A stretch of 64,000 nt of DNA from Cycas panzhihuaensis (Eukaryota; Cycadophyta), in contig CM041465.1 in assembly GCA_023213395.1 (NCBI GenBank), positions 108,507,741 through 108,571,740 of the forward strand, read 5' to 3'. The notes below the pieces were generated by a model, which saw only the letters and a list, made by a program, of their open reading frames with translations, did no database searches and was not told where the DNA came from. Of this stretch, positions 20,144-32,723 are shown in pieces. Position numbers and translations under genes: made by a program. Each line of letters begins with the position of its first letter. Position 1 is the stretch's first letter.

Positions 20144-22450
20144 TCACGAAGGTGATGGGGTGAGACGGTTAGGAGAACGAGAGGAAGAAGACGAGTTCCA
20201 GGCACCCTTCCCTTTGTCGTGGGAAGGACGGGGATCAAGCAATCTTCCTCTGTTCTGGTTATTCTTGTCTTGGGTGTTACGATCACATTCCCCATACTTA
20301 GGGAACAGATCCTTGTGAACTAGTTGATCCAAATTAGGCCTTGAGGCCCGTTTGGGGGAAGAGTCATGTCGAGGGGCATCCTTAGGATGTTGGGCCCTAC
20401 AACGCGAATCATCGTGGAAGCACTCCTCGTGAATGGAGCACTACTTCTTCTCAAGCGGAGGATCTGGCCGTCTCGCTTGAGAGGACTCGGCGTTTCCATT
20501 CCTGGGGAGAGGAGCTTGAGTTGTTTGTTGGACTTGTTTGTTGGATGTAGGAGATGAAGGAGCCTGAAGTTTGAGTTCCTTCATCGTATGCTCAAACGAG
20601 CGTATGGCTGATGTGAGAGGGTCTAAAGTCCTCTCAGTCAGATAAGAGGAAGACTGGGTAGTTTGTGAAGGTTTGGTATCTTTGGTTGGGGGTGGTGCCT
20701 CATGGTGCTGTGAGGGCTTAAGAGGCTTCTTGAGACCAGCTTGGATCTTAATAGCCTCCAACGCCAAACACTTGGTGATCGCAGAGTCGCATGTGGTCAC
20801 CTCCATTTTAAGGACTTCCACATGTACTTCAGGATGAAGTGCATTGACAAAGAGGTCTCGCTTCAACTCCTCGGATAATGTTGCCTTAGTGGAGTGAAGC
20901 AAGTCATGAAATCGCCGCACAAAGTCACGATTCATTTCATCGTGACCTTGTTTGAGCGAAAGGAGTGACTACATTCTGCTCTCGAATGGACAGGCTACAT
21001 CAAAATAGTTGATGAACTCGTCTACCAATTGCTAGAATGAATGGATGGAATGGGTAGGGAGATGGTAAAACCACTTAAGGGCATCACCCTGCAAGGATCA
21101 TAAGAATAATTTCATTAAAATGTGGTCGTAGGCCCAGTAATCGATGCATGCCATAGAAAAGTTACGCACATGCTCCGCCGGGTCTTGCGACGAAGTTTCG
21201 TCGAATCTCGGAACTTCAGGGGGATGAGGTGGCAGATTGGTTCTTAACACCTTAATGGATAAAGGTGTTGACCTAAAGTCCATGAAGGGGCGTGCCCTCG
21301 CTTGGACCATAGGATCAATGAATGATGTAGCGGGTAATGAACAAGGAGCAGATGGGGGTGGAACACCCATCCCTCCTTGAGGAAATGCCCCCTACTGGGA
21401 AGAGGCATGGGGGTAGGTGCATTGGAAGGGAGTCAGGTTCCCTTGCGAAGGCACAACAAATAGAATTACGCTAGATAATGGATAAGATGGATGTGGAACC
21501 AAGTTTTGCCCATATGGGCCACCTGTAGGTGGAGCGACCCCATATGGGTGTAGCAGATCCACCCCATAAGCTAGAAGATGGCTTCCCCTACACTACCCCC
21601 AAGGTTGAGAAGTGTACCCTGGGGGAACGTAGAAGGAAGCACCAACGTGTTGGTTTTGAGGGTGTATGGGAGCGGGTCCCACATGACTCGTAGCCAAAAG
21701 GTTAGCAGGACTGACGGGCCTACTAGGAAAGGTATGTGCCACATTAGGGGATGGCACGTTAATTTGGCTAGGGATGGGTATGCTAACCTTCAATTGAGGG
21801 AAAGACATACCATGGGAAGATCCCGAAGCACTAGGACCTTAATGAGAAATGGAAGGCGCAACATGTGCCTCCACTACAGGAATAGGAAAGGAGGGAGACA
21901 CATGCGTAGTCATAAAGGGATTTGTTGTCAAAGGAAGAGTAGATAAGGATAAGGCGTACGGGGGAGGAGTGGAAGAAGAAGAGGCTCCTCCATGAAGAGC
22001 ACCCTCAAGCCATCCAGGACGCGGTTGTAAGCATGCCGCGCGGCGACACTCATTGAGAGCTTTAACTACATCGACGGGAGGGGTTCCTACATACCCGTAA
22101 GAGGTAGTTGGGACCTCAAATGAGGTAGGTCCCTCAGGATGCTCCTCATAAGAGTCACCGATTAAGTGGTAAGTCTCAAGAGGAATGGATCCTTCTACCG
22201 CATGGGTAGAGGGATGAGCGTCGAGCGAGTGATGTTGGTCACTCGGGTAATAAAGGGATTCATCACACTCTTGGGTGGACCCTAGAATAGAGCAAGGAAA
22301 ATCATGGGTTTCTAAAGTTATGGTGTGGTAGGCCCAATCAGAAGAGTATCCCTCCATAGTCAAATCAGAATCTAACAAAGGAAGAGGGTGATACTCGGGG
22401 TCTTCTAACAATGGAGGTAGACCGCGTAAGCAATGAGAAAAGCGTCGCAT
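20144..22450 (-). pseudogene. gag of Tat-2 (broken)
   Basis: The first ATG after the primer site (22450) opens a 203-codon N-terminal stretch rich in His, Ser and Pro. The central Retrotrans_gag-like part shows PPEVPRFDETSSQDPAEHVRNF near 21190 and MNRDFVRRFHDLLHSTKATLSEELKRDLFVNALHPEV near 20900. A Ser/Gln/Pro-rich C-terminal region follows down to about 20144. Frames change at least twice, so no single product could be made. Gag would form the cytoplasmic virus-like particle. Confidence 0.78.
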
Positions 22451-22603
22451 GCAAGGTCAACCAATAATGTTAGGGAAAAAGAGAGGGTGGTAAAGGCACA
22501 CGCATTGGGGGCTGCCCAACGAAGAGGTTTAAATAGGTGAAAAAGGATCACAAAAAGGTAGCAAAACCAATAGAAGAGAGTGGAAACTAGCTCCCTTACT
22601 GGC

Positions 22604-22623
22604 AGTCCCTAGTATGGTCGCCA
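22604..22623 (-). other. primer binding site (tRNA-Arg-like) of Tat-2
   Basis: TGGCGACCATACTAGGGACT begins one base after the end of the 5' LTR. It matches most of the complement of a plant tRNA-Arg 3' end (TGGCGACTCCACTGGGGAT form), with a few changes. Tat elements such as Ogre are known to use tRNA-Arg. Confidence 0.68.
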
Positions 22624-22624
22624 G

Positions 22625-25268
22625 TGGATGTACATCTATGGGATAACCACCTAACTAAATAGGTATGGTAAGAGCAGGTGATAATATGATCAAGAAAGAG
22701 ACCTATAAGTAGGGAAAGTACTACGCAGGGCACCCCGTGCACTAGAGCGCGAGTTTAGGACCTGCAATGGAATATAGCTACCAAAGGGTGATTCCCCCAC
22801 TTCGAACAAGGGGTGAGGAGGTGTAGGGTTAGCCTGGGTTGACCTAAGGGAAGGATCCTCCCACCCTTGGATAGCCAAAAGGGGAAGGAGAGGAACCTTC
22901 AAGGGTTTCCCTAAAGCAACGGGAAATAAAGAAGGATAGGCAAGCAGGGTAGCCTAAGGACGTGGTCAAAGTATGCCTAAGCGACCTAACCAAATGCACC
23001 AACGATGAAGAGGGAAGGAAGCTCAAATGGAAAAAGGTGGGTAAGGGTGAAAGGGAAGGTTTCTCGAGACCTTTTCCTATGGCTAAAGAAGATAGATGCA
23101 ACAAAGTAAATAAAGCATGAACCAAAAGCAAAGTTGATTCTTTTCTTTTTGATTTCTAATGAGTTAATTACTACTTATGTAAGGAAATTCAAAAGGAAAG
23201 AGTGGTAGGGCGGAGCGAAGCGTGTACCCGAACCAGAAGTGTGTTGTGATGATAGCGCTCCCAAGGGACACCCAAAACTACTCCATGAGGCACGACAGTT
23301 GTGAAGCATCACGGCGGATCAGAATGAGGGGTTCCCTTACCTTCCCCCAGAAAAATACTAAAGTACAAAACCAAGGAAAGAAAGAGACCAAATACTAGTG
23401 ATAAATGAAATATGAAAGTATAACACGCATAGAAGCACTTACCGGTAAAAGGACAAATGGAGAAAGGTCCTTTGCACACTCCAAGTACCTGCAAGTAAAC
23501 GACAACCTCCCCCACTTTCCAAAGAAAGGGTACCAACATGCAATGAAAAGATCCTAATAATACAAGTCTATACAAACCAAATATAAACTTAAACATGTAT
23601 ACGTTAGCATCAACATAATGATGATAATATGCAAAGGAGGGTAACCAAAGCAAAAGGAAAGTAACTGGTAAGCCTCAGAGTGGCCCACCTCCCACAAAGA
23701 ACAACCCCAACCTCCCTCTAAGGCCATAAGGCAGCGAGGGCAAGGCCAAGAAGGATGGCTGAAAATAGTAGTAAGGGAGTTGAGAGGAGCCAAAGAAGAC
23801 CTACGGCAAGCCGGGATGCTATGAAGAGCAAGCTGAGCCACCGGGGAAAGAGTTGGGCAAAGAACGAGCGGTCGGGACTTATATGAGTTGCCCAGACCTA
23901 AGCACAAGCCCTCAAACCAGTGCTGTAACGTGTGATAGCGTTGATTTCAGCGGCTAAGGAAGGCCCAACAAACCCTTGTTTGAGTGCCAAGGTCAGCACG
24001 AGGCAAGAAGGAAGGTTTGGGGGGCTAAAGCTGCTTGAGGAGCGTGGAAGGTGGTACAGAATCCACCCAGCTCTTTCCCAAATCCTATGTCAACCCTCTT
24101 TGCCACTGCCTTGAGCAACAAATGCAAGCGGAGGCGCTAATAACATGAGTAAAATAGTCCACTACAAAGAGGAAATCAATCCCTACAAAGACAAGCAAGG
24201 AGACAAGTAAGACAAGGCATCAATTACATAAGGAAAATAACCCAAATCAATGATTACCTGAGAGGAAGAGGAGAGGCACTTGTCTAAGCCAAGAGCTGGT
24301 AAGGAGGGGCTGAGAAACCAGCCCAAAAGTTGTGGTGTAGTAGGCTTAGAACCCTACTTAGGGAGTTGGAGGAAGAACACCTGCACTTGGAACGCTTGAT
24401 GGCTGCTTGGGGTAAGAATCCATTGAAATCTCTCCAAGGAGCCCTCTCCAAGGTGTGTGAGAGGCTGGGAGGATGTCCTAGCCACACCAAAGTAGAGCTG
24501 GGCACTGGAGGAGAGATGTAGGTCCTATAGCAGCAGCGGGGTAGTGGAGAATAGCAGAGCATAACATGGTTTCCTTGAGGAGCAATCCAAAAAGTGAGCC
24601 AAAAGTCCTAAAAAATGAGTAAATTATGACTTAAGTACCTAACCCAAACCCTAAAGTGAGTGATTAGGGCACGACTGGCAGCGAGTTAAGTCATGAGACA
24701 CATGGCAGTTTCGCAATAAATGCGAAATTGCCATGACGGATTTTAAAAAATAAATTAGAATAGTCATACCATTGCAAAATCTGCAGTACCGTGAAAATCA
24801 TAGCGGTATTAGCCTGGAGGCAAAACTAGGCCCGGCTAGCCAGTCTAAGCTGTGGGCAAATGACAAGAAGGGCTAATAGGGCCCTGAGACACCTACGCGG
24901 GGGTAAACAAGCCAACAAACGGGTCCAAAAAAGCAAAGATAGGATCTGGACGATGTGGCAAGTCAACCAAACAATGACGGGTCATCACACAGGCGGAGGT
25001 GGCGTAAGCCAAGTGGATCCTGGAGCGAGGAGGGTAAAATGCAAGAAGTGGGGTGGCCACCAGGGTGCCACACTTGCTAGGAGTGTGCCCCTGCTATAGT
25101 CGTCATAGGCTAAAATAAGTGTAGACGAAGACAAAGTCATCTACAAAGCTATAAACATGCAGACATGCAAGCAAACACTCATCAAAAGAAAGCAATGATA
25201 AGGTGAGAAACATACCTGCACTTACCTGAGTCGGTAATTCCGTATCCATTCCCAGAAGCTGGGAAACA
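22625..25268 (-). repeat. 5' LTR of Tat-2 (2644 bp)
   Basis: On the minus strand it starts TGTTTCC at 25268 and ends CCA at 22625, then the primer site. It contains a telobox (AAACCCTAAA at 24646-24655) beside TACTTAAG, probably the promoter core, and a palindrome-rich variable module at 24762-24816. It matches the 3' LTR throughout. Confidence 0.93.
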
Positions 25269-25273
25269 GTAGG
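25269..25273. repeat. target-site duplication GTAGG (right of Tat-2)
   Basis: This is the partner of 8597-8601. Sequence after it continues composite A and aligns with 45366 onward in composite B. Confidence 0.92.
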
Positions 25274-25289
25274 AAATTAAATCTTTATA

Positions 25290-27716
25290 TTATCCTTAAA
25301 ATTAGATTCATATCTTTCATGCCCAACCATTATAAACTTCATTATATTAGAACAATTAAGAACCTTATTATCTAAATCAGCACATATAGGTTAGTCTCTA
25401 ATTTTTATGTCTTATCTATTAGTGGGTTAGATGTTATTCTTAGAGTTTAGTGGCTCCCAACCTTAGGTACATATAGCACAAGTGACTTCCCCACTAATCC
25501 ATTCATCTTATTTAAGGACAAGATGGGATAAACCCACAAACTCTGCAAAATACAAGCCTCCATAAACAAACTAATTTTTTCAATTCAATAAGGAAATAAC
25601 TAAAAAAGCATGTAGGTTATATTATAAATATCAATAACATCTAAGTTAATATAGATATTCACCCTAATATATAATGCATTCTTAATAAATATTAAGTAGT
25701 TTTTACATCCCTACTAACTAGTCCCCTAGTAGATTAAGGGTGTTATCACACCATTGAGTTGAAAAGTCTCGATGACCCTATCAGTCTTCAACCCTATAGA
25801 AATTCTTATTTTCAAAACAATAAGATTGAAAAACTTACCAATTAGCTAATATAAATGGGGGAATTAAGCCCAACAAAATCCCATATGTTACCCCTATTGT
25901 ATTAGTCCCAGAAAAAGATGGCTCATTTAGGTTGTATGTTGATTATAGTGAACTTAATAAAATAACCATAAAAGATAAGTTTCTTACTCTAAGAATTGAT
26001 GATATATTAGATGAGATATATGGTGCCATAATCTTTACCAAGTTTGATCTCTAATTCATATACTATTAAATCCGTATTACTCCTAAAGATTGTCACAAAA
26101 TCACTTTTAAATATACCATAGTTATTTTGAATTTTATGTTACGCTTTTTAGCTTATGTAATACCCTAACCACATTTTAATTCCAAATGAATAAGATGTTT
26201 CCCCCATACCTTAGGAAAATTATTATCATTTTCTTTAATGATATTCCCATATATAGCATGGGCATAGCCATACACACTCACCATTTAGAGTCAATCTTTA
26301 AAATTTTGGATGAATATTAATTATACACCAAGCTATCAAATGTGAGTTTAATAAGCCTGAATTACAATACCTTGGCTATATTATCTCTATAAAAGGTATT
26401 TGGGTTGACCCTAATAAGATAACAATTATTATAAATTGGCTAACCCTAAAAAAACCTTATTTAACTATGTGCTTTCTTAGGACTCATAGGATTCTATAGG
26501 TAGTTCATTCAAAACTATACATCCTTAATGGCACTATTAACCTATTTACTATAGAAAGATTCTTTCCAATGGTCACCCACTACTAATGATCTCTTTATTC
26601 ATTTTAAATAAGTCATGTACTCTATTCTAATCTTGGCCACACTAGAATTCTTCTAACTATTTTAACTAGAATATGATGCCTTAGGTTTTGGTTTAGATGT
26701 GGTCCTTATGTAAAACCTATACCCCATTACTTTTGAAAGCCAAAAGCTTAAATACCATTAGTATAAGTTGTCAATATGTCAGAATGAAATGAAGGTCATT
26801 CTCCATGCCATTGAGAAATAATGATAGTATCTCATTAAGTTCACCATTCCAACTAATCACCATAGTCTCTGTCACCTATTAGAACAACTAGTTCTATTTA
26901 AGGAGTAAGCTAAATGGGTTGAGCATCTCCAAGTTTTTAGTTTTATGATCACTTATAAGAAATGGTAAGATAGTATAATGGTTGATTCTCTTTCCTATAT
27001 CCCAACTAACTCATCCCTCATTCCTTCACATGAATCTGTCATTCATGCCATCTCCTCATCCCATCCCATCTAGATATAAGACTTGGCTCAAGAAATTAGT
27101 CCTATCTAAATTATGACAAATAGGCCAATAAAATTCACACTCAAAATAATTGGTCCATACAAAATAATTTCCTTTATATAGAAATTACATATTCATCTAC
27201 CCAACCTCTAATTTTATTCCTCAAATCTTAGTAGAGTACCACTCTACTCTATTAGGAGTCCATTCTAGAGTTAATAAAACATGTTAACAAATTTATTCTA
27301 ACTTTTTCTAGCCACACATGAGATCATCAATCTTAATATTTATTTTTGAATGAAATATATGTCAATGTAATAAAATTGACACCAAATCTAAACTAGGTCT
27401 ATTATAAGCACTCAATATCTTATAAGGGAAATAGTAAGATATTGCCATGGACTTCATTATAAGACTCCTTATATTTACAAGGTATGGCTCCATATTATTA
27501 GTCCTTAACTACTTAACAAAATATACACACTTCTTCCTAGTCCACAGTGTATATAAAGCATCATGTATTACATATCTATGCCTCTAAATAATACCTTATT
27601 TATATGGCTTTCTATCAACTATAGCATGTGATCAAGATGCCAAGCTCACTAGCTCTTTTTGGCAAGAACCATTTTGAACCTTAGGTACATCATTTAACAT
27701 GAGTTCTACTTATTAC
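25290..27716 (+). pseudogene. pol remnant of composite A (protease, RT, RNase H, integrase)
   Basis: Through many stops one can read, in order: a protease tail near 25390-25560; RT near 25850-26400 (PEKDGSFRLYVDYSELNKITIKDKF, RIDDILDEIYGAIIFTKFDL, then RITPKDCHKITF); RNase H near 26740-27010 (LCHLLEQLVLFKE.AKWVEHLQVFSF, then SIMVDSLS); and integrase core near 27430-27700 (AMDFII, LTKYTHFFLVHS, CDQDAKLTSSFWQE). The motifs match chromoviral Ty3/gypsy elements. The LINE that splits copy B is absent here: the empty site is 26668-26678. Confidence 0.78.
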
Positions 27717-27917
27717 CCCTACAAAGCAAAGGAGATATGGATACTACTTGATAAAATCTATTGATTTCCAAGACGTCTCATTTAGTTTGTAGCTAACCCA
27801 CTCGACCAAATACTCAATAATTGTCATATTCTAGATATGGTGTTATCTATTAGTCAAGATTTATTTTGGAGAAATTGGGACAGTTTGGTCTTCATTAGGA
27901 TGGGTAGGGCCATTTAA
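27717..27917 (-). repeat. inverted 200-bp segment (chromodomain end of integrase) in composite A
   Basis: These ~200 bases match the reverse complement of 54635-54835 in composite B. There the segment lies in the coding direction and encodes the chromodomain-like tail (WVDYKLDEKTWKSIDFI). The flanks on both sides match B in direct orientation, so A carries an inversion combined with a deletion of ~550 bp. Confidence 0.75.
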
Positions 27918-28340
27918 GTAGAACTAAGTTACTAGTACTTATGGCCAAGGCACTAAGAGGCTAAGTGTTAGTCATTAACTTTTATGTGTGGACAATTGAA
28001 ACCACTAATGAAATATAAGGCCATTTAGCCTACTAAGAATATTGCAAGAGAAAGGCTCTCTTTTGTCTTTTAAAGAGCCATGGATTATAAAAGAAGATTA
28101 TTGTGAAATAATTTTTTCTCTTGGAAAATTAGTATTTTAGTTCTATTTATTTCTATTTACACTCTTTAGTGCACTTTTATTATATAATCAATTCTCATTA
28201 ATAATAAAAGTATAGTATTTTCCTACTCATATTTTTATTGTTAATCATATGTGTGGGTAAGATTAAGAGAGTCACATGCCATATAGTTAATCCCTACCTT
28301 CCTATCATACCTTAGCAACCAATCTTTAAATAATTGTCAT
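27918..28340 (+). repeat. LTR-like block inside composite A
   Basis: This block matches 54862-55300 in B, where it directly follows a polypurine tract and the end of the chromodomain. That is the expected place for a 3' LTR. Its canonical ends are decayed (TATTACATGAC where TGTTACATGAC would be expected). Confidence 0.5.
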
Positions 28341-28379
28341 CCAATAAAAATTGGAATACATTAATCAAATGCTACACAC

Positions 28380-28920
28380 CCTCAAGTAGAACCTAGCTTT
28401 GGCCTAAAATCACATGAAACAACTAGTCGACCAGTATCATTCTGATTGAGAGTTTGTAATAGATGACATAGTATTCCTTCAACTTTAATCTTATAAGTAG
28501 TAATCCCTCCTTAATAATAAAAATCATAAGCTTAGCCTTTATTACTAGAACCCTTACAATGTCCTTTAGAAGATTGGTCAAGTTGCCTATACCCTTGAGT
28601 TCCCACCTGATACCAAAATATAAAATATTTTTTATGTATCCTATTTGAAAAAGTATCTTAGTAAAAAGGTTACTCCTCAGAATACCCTACCCATTCTAGA
28701 TGAAGAACAAGTCCTTAGGGTCCTTCCAAATTGCATATTAAATACAAAGTAATATTATCTACACAATTAGACCATCTCCAAGTATTTGGTGCAATTGATC
28801 AACTGTGATCTAAAAGAGGTAACATTGGAACCAATAGAGTTTGTCAATCAATATACATATCTCCATTTATTTATGGACTCTACATCTCAAGGGAGGCAGC
28901 CTATTACATAACCACATTCT
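28380..28920 (+). pseudogene. second integrase C-terminus with chromodomain-like tail (composite A)
   Basis: A second, diverged copy of an integrase end follows the LTR-like block. It reads LVQ/YTLEFPPDTKIYNIFYVSYLKKYLSKKVTP, then YLVQLINCDLKEVTLEPIEFVNQY, resembling the GPY/F module and a chromodomain (consensus 'LVQW..LP.EEATWEP'). A purine-rich CAAGGGAGG and TATTACATAACC follow. No gag, RT or RNase H precedes it, so it is a truncated element. Confidence 0.7.
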
Positions 28921-29645
28921 AATAATAGAGAATGGTTGCTAGCACATGTGACCAAGCAACTTGATGATTAGTGCTAGTCATTAATATTTATGTATAATCT
29001 ATTTAGTCACCCAATAAGATTGTAGGCCATTTCTTCCTCTAATGAGTTTTTGCATAAAGCAACCATCATTACTTATTTCATGTCTATTTAGTATTCAAAT
29101 TTGTATTCAATTTTTTATTATATTTACTCTTTGTTCTAAAATTAGACAATCTCAATTATTATCTTTTGTCATTTGAGCTATTAAATTGTTGTTATGCAAG
29201 AAATATTCAAGAAAGTTATGCCCTATATCATGTCTTCCTCTAACTGTTAAGTGGCTTACTCTAGTGTTAAATGCTACCATTAGACTCTTAGTTACCTAAT
29301 GGTCTTATTTCTCAACACCTTCTCCTTATTATCAAAAATTTTGAGTGGCTTTTCTTCAAGCTCCAAGTTCAATACTACTACCAAGTTAGCCTAGTACAAT
29401 ATATACTTTAAATTTATATATATTATTTAAGCAAAGAAATATAAATAAATTATATAGTTAGATATTTAGCAAGAGTGAAACTTTATAAATAATTAAGTCT
29501 ATATTTACTAATATCTCAAAATGATTACAATACTTTAAAATAATCTTTTTGTAGGCCCCAAAACCTATAAATTTATGTTTAGGCCTTATCCTTAAGAACA
29601 TATGGTTACTAACTAGAATTAGTTAGTTGTTTACTTTAGGCTTGT
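28921..29645 (+). repeat. terminal LTR-like block of composite A
   Basis: AT-rich sequence matches 55871-56665 of B base for base over long stretches and follows the second chromodomain tail. It is probably the decayed 3' LTR of the truncated element. No genes are seen. Confidence 0.5.
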
Positions 29646-29689
29646 ATATCTTTTCTATTTATCTTGTGTTATTTTTAGTTATTATGAAA

Positions 29690-32673
29690 TGTTAATCACC
29701 TACCTTTCCATTTCCTATAATATGTATAGACTTTAACCATATGTATCTTCCAAGTTATTCTAACTCAAGGGTGTGTTATACCTCCTTTTATATAAATCCT
29801 CAAATGGGCATGCTCCCAAGGATGAGTGGACAGAATTATTGTATGTAAATTTTTCCAAATACAAGTAGTTCTCATAATCTATAAGTTGCTCCATAGTATA
29901 TATATTGATTAAATCCTCCAATAGTTTATTCACTCTCTCAATTTCCCTATTTGTATTAGATGGTATATTATACTATGTTATATCTTGGTACTTAACTTTT
30001 AGAGCGATGATTTCTAAAACTTTGAAGCGAGCTTATTATCCTTGTTAGATATAATGCATTTTGACACTCCATATAATTAAATAATCTCTTTTATGAATAT
30101 CTTTGTAATGTTTGGTGTAGTATTAGTTGAGTATACAAGTATAAAGTATGTAGACTTTGTTAACTTATCCACCATAACTAATATTGCATCATGTTATTTA
30201 GTACCTCTTAGTAAGGTTGTAATGAAATTAATTATCATAATTTCCCACTTCTATTCATGGATTTCCAATGGTTGTCATAGTCCAACTAGATGTTTATATT
30301 ATACTTTTATCTTATAATATGTTAAACATTTTTTTACATAGGTTAAAATCTCCTTCTTCATAACAAGATAATAGAATTAGCTTTTTATGGTGGCATATAT
30401 CTTGTTGTAATCTAGGTGTCTTATATAAAGTTCTTCATGTGCTTTATGCAAAATAAGTTTTCTAATTTTGGGACTATGTGGTATATAAATTCTTCATTGG
30501 TATGCCAAGGTACCATCCTCTATTTCTTTGAACCTTGTAAACTTCCTTAGCAACTTGGAATTTATACTTTGTTGTTTTCTTATTATTATAATATATCCTT
30601 AATTGTCTATACAATGTATCTCCTTTATAAGCTCTTAAAATATAATTAATTAAGTTTGATTTTAGCATAATTATAGTAGTAATATGATGTATTTGACTTA
30701 AAGTATTGTTAAACTTGTTCTCATTGCCTTTACTATGGTGTACTTTAAAATCAAATTCACTCATACATTCTATCCATCTATGTTATCTAGAATTTAATTA
30801 TAGTTACATAAAGATATGCTATTAACTATTATGATTTATTCCCAGTTCAAACCTTCACCCTAATAAATAGTGTCACCAAACCTCAAGTTTATGAATGATG
30901 ACTACAAGCTCAAGATTATGTATGGGATAGTTCTCTTCATATGCTTTTAGTTCTTGGGACTTGTTAGCCACCACTTTTTTGCCTTACATAAGAATGACAT
31001 TAAGGCCCTCCAAGCTAGTACTAGCGTAAACCAAAAAGATTATATCTCATTCCAACATAATTAAAATGGACACTAAGGTAAGTAGCTTTATTAGCAATTG
31101 AAAGCTCTTCCCATAACTTAGTTCATATGAATTTATCATTTTTCTTTTGTATAGAAATTAAGATTACAATCTTAGAAAAAATCTCTTACATATTTTCTAT
31201 AATAACTAATAAGTCCCATAAAGCCTTATACCTCTTACAAATTAGGAGGGGATGTTTAATCCATGATTACCTTTATTTTATTAGGGTTTATAGAGATGCC
31301 TTGATATGTCATGCCCCAAGTAGTGTATATGTTCCTTATAAAATTTACACTAACTAAATTTTGTATAGAACTTGTGATCTTTGAGAAATTATAGTGTTGT
31401 TTGTAAGTTCTCCTTATGTTCTTCTCTTACCTTAGAGTAGATTAAAATATAATCAATGAAAACCACCATAAATTTATCTACGTACTACTTGAATATATTA
31501 TTCATCATGTACATTAAATTTATTGGTGCATTTGTTAAACCAAATGGCATCATGACAAACACATAGTGATCATACCTTATTTTTAATATTGTCTTGAAGA
31601 TGTTTTCATCTTTAATTTTGGTCTAATAATACCCATATCTTAAGCTAAATTTTGTGAGCATTATAGCTCCTCTCATCTAGTCAAGTAAGCTATCTATATT
31701 GGGTAATGGGTGCTTGTTCTTGATAGTAGCTTTGTTTAACTATTTATAATTAATACATAGCCTATGAGATTCATCCTTGTTCTAAATGAGTAATATTGGA
31801 GCTCCCCATGGTGATGTACGAAGTTTGATAAAACCCTTATCTAGTATCTCTTATAGTGCATCTTTAGTTCAATTAGTTTAATTGTGGATAACCTATATGG
31901 AGCCTTAGAAATTGATCCTCCTCTTAGCATGAGCTTTATGGCATAATGTAGATACCACTTATATGGTAATCCAAGTAATTCATCTAGGAAAACACCTTAG
32001 AACTCTTTCACTAAAGGAAGATCTTCAAGAGTTAATACCTTTTAGGATTCTTTTTGGTCATATAGGATGCATACACTTTATAACCTTTTCTCAACTATTT
32101 CTTTACTTAGATAGTAAAGATTGATCATAGACAAGTTGCAATATTCTTTCTTTGTGCTATTATTAGCTTCCCTCATCATCTAAATATTTAATTACCTTAA
32201 TGGAATAGTTACTTTTATTGTGATGTACTTATAACCATTCCATATTAATAATGATATTGTAGTCTCCTAGTAGCAAAATTTAAAAATTTACATTTATAGA
32301 CCATGCTTTACATTTAAGAGGACAAGAAGGTATGAATTATGTCACCCTTATTTTACTATTGTTTACCATATTAGCAATCCATATCTTAATATATACTTGC
32401 TTAAAGAGTTTATATTTCTCAACCAATCTAAGGTACATAAAATTATGCCTATTATTAGATTCAATCAATACTATAAGATTTTAACCTTTGATCTTACCTT
32501 CTATTTGCACCATTATGAATTATTGATCAACATGTCTTCATTTAATTATTGCTCACATATATATCTGCCTTACTTCCTTATAATTGTCTACCACAATAGG
32601 TTCTATTTCTATATTATGTGCTCTACCACTAGTACTAACTCTTTAAGGATATTATGCCATAACATATCCTCAC

Positions 32674-32723
<50 letters not shown>

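Larger units (their letters stand above)
8602..25268 (-). mobile_element. complete Tat-clade Ty3/gypsy retrotransposon (Tat-2), 16,667 bp
   Basis: Read on the minus strand, the order is 5' LTR (25268-22625), tRNA-Arg-like primer site, gag, protease, reverse transcriptase, retroviral-type RNase H, integrase, an antisense PMD-like gene on the opposite strand, archaeal-type RNase H, and 3' LTR (11205-8602). It is flanked by GTAGG on both sides and sits inside composite A. The pol genes carry many stops and lost catalytic residues, so this copy cannot move by itself. The two LTRs differ at about 23 of the first ~190 aligned bases by eye, mostly transitions, so the insertion is not recent. Confidence 0.93.
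25274..29645 (+). mobile_element. composite A, right part: decayed chromoviral gypsy sequences
   Basis: This continues the element interrupted at 8601 and aligns with composite B (45366-46746 and 53033-56665). It holds a decayed gypsy pol, then an LTR-like block, then a second integrase C-terminus with a second terminal block. Compared with B it lacks about 550 bp of integrase (equivalent of 54080-54630) and has a 200-bp inversion. Homology to B ends near 29645 at the shared TTAGTTAGTTGTTTA. Confidence 0.75.

Noticed and set aside
32674-32723. TA/GA repeat as a possible regulatory or recombination site
   Set aside because: An ordinary microsatellite; nothing in the context suggests a function.
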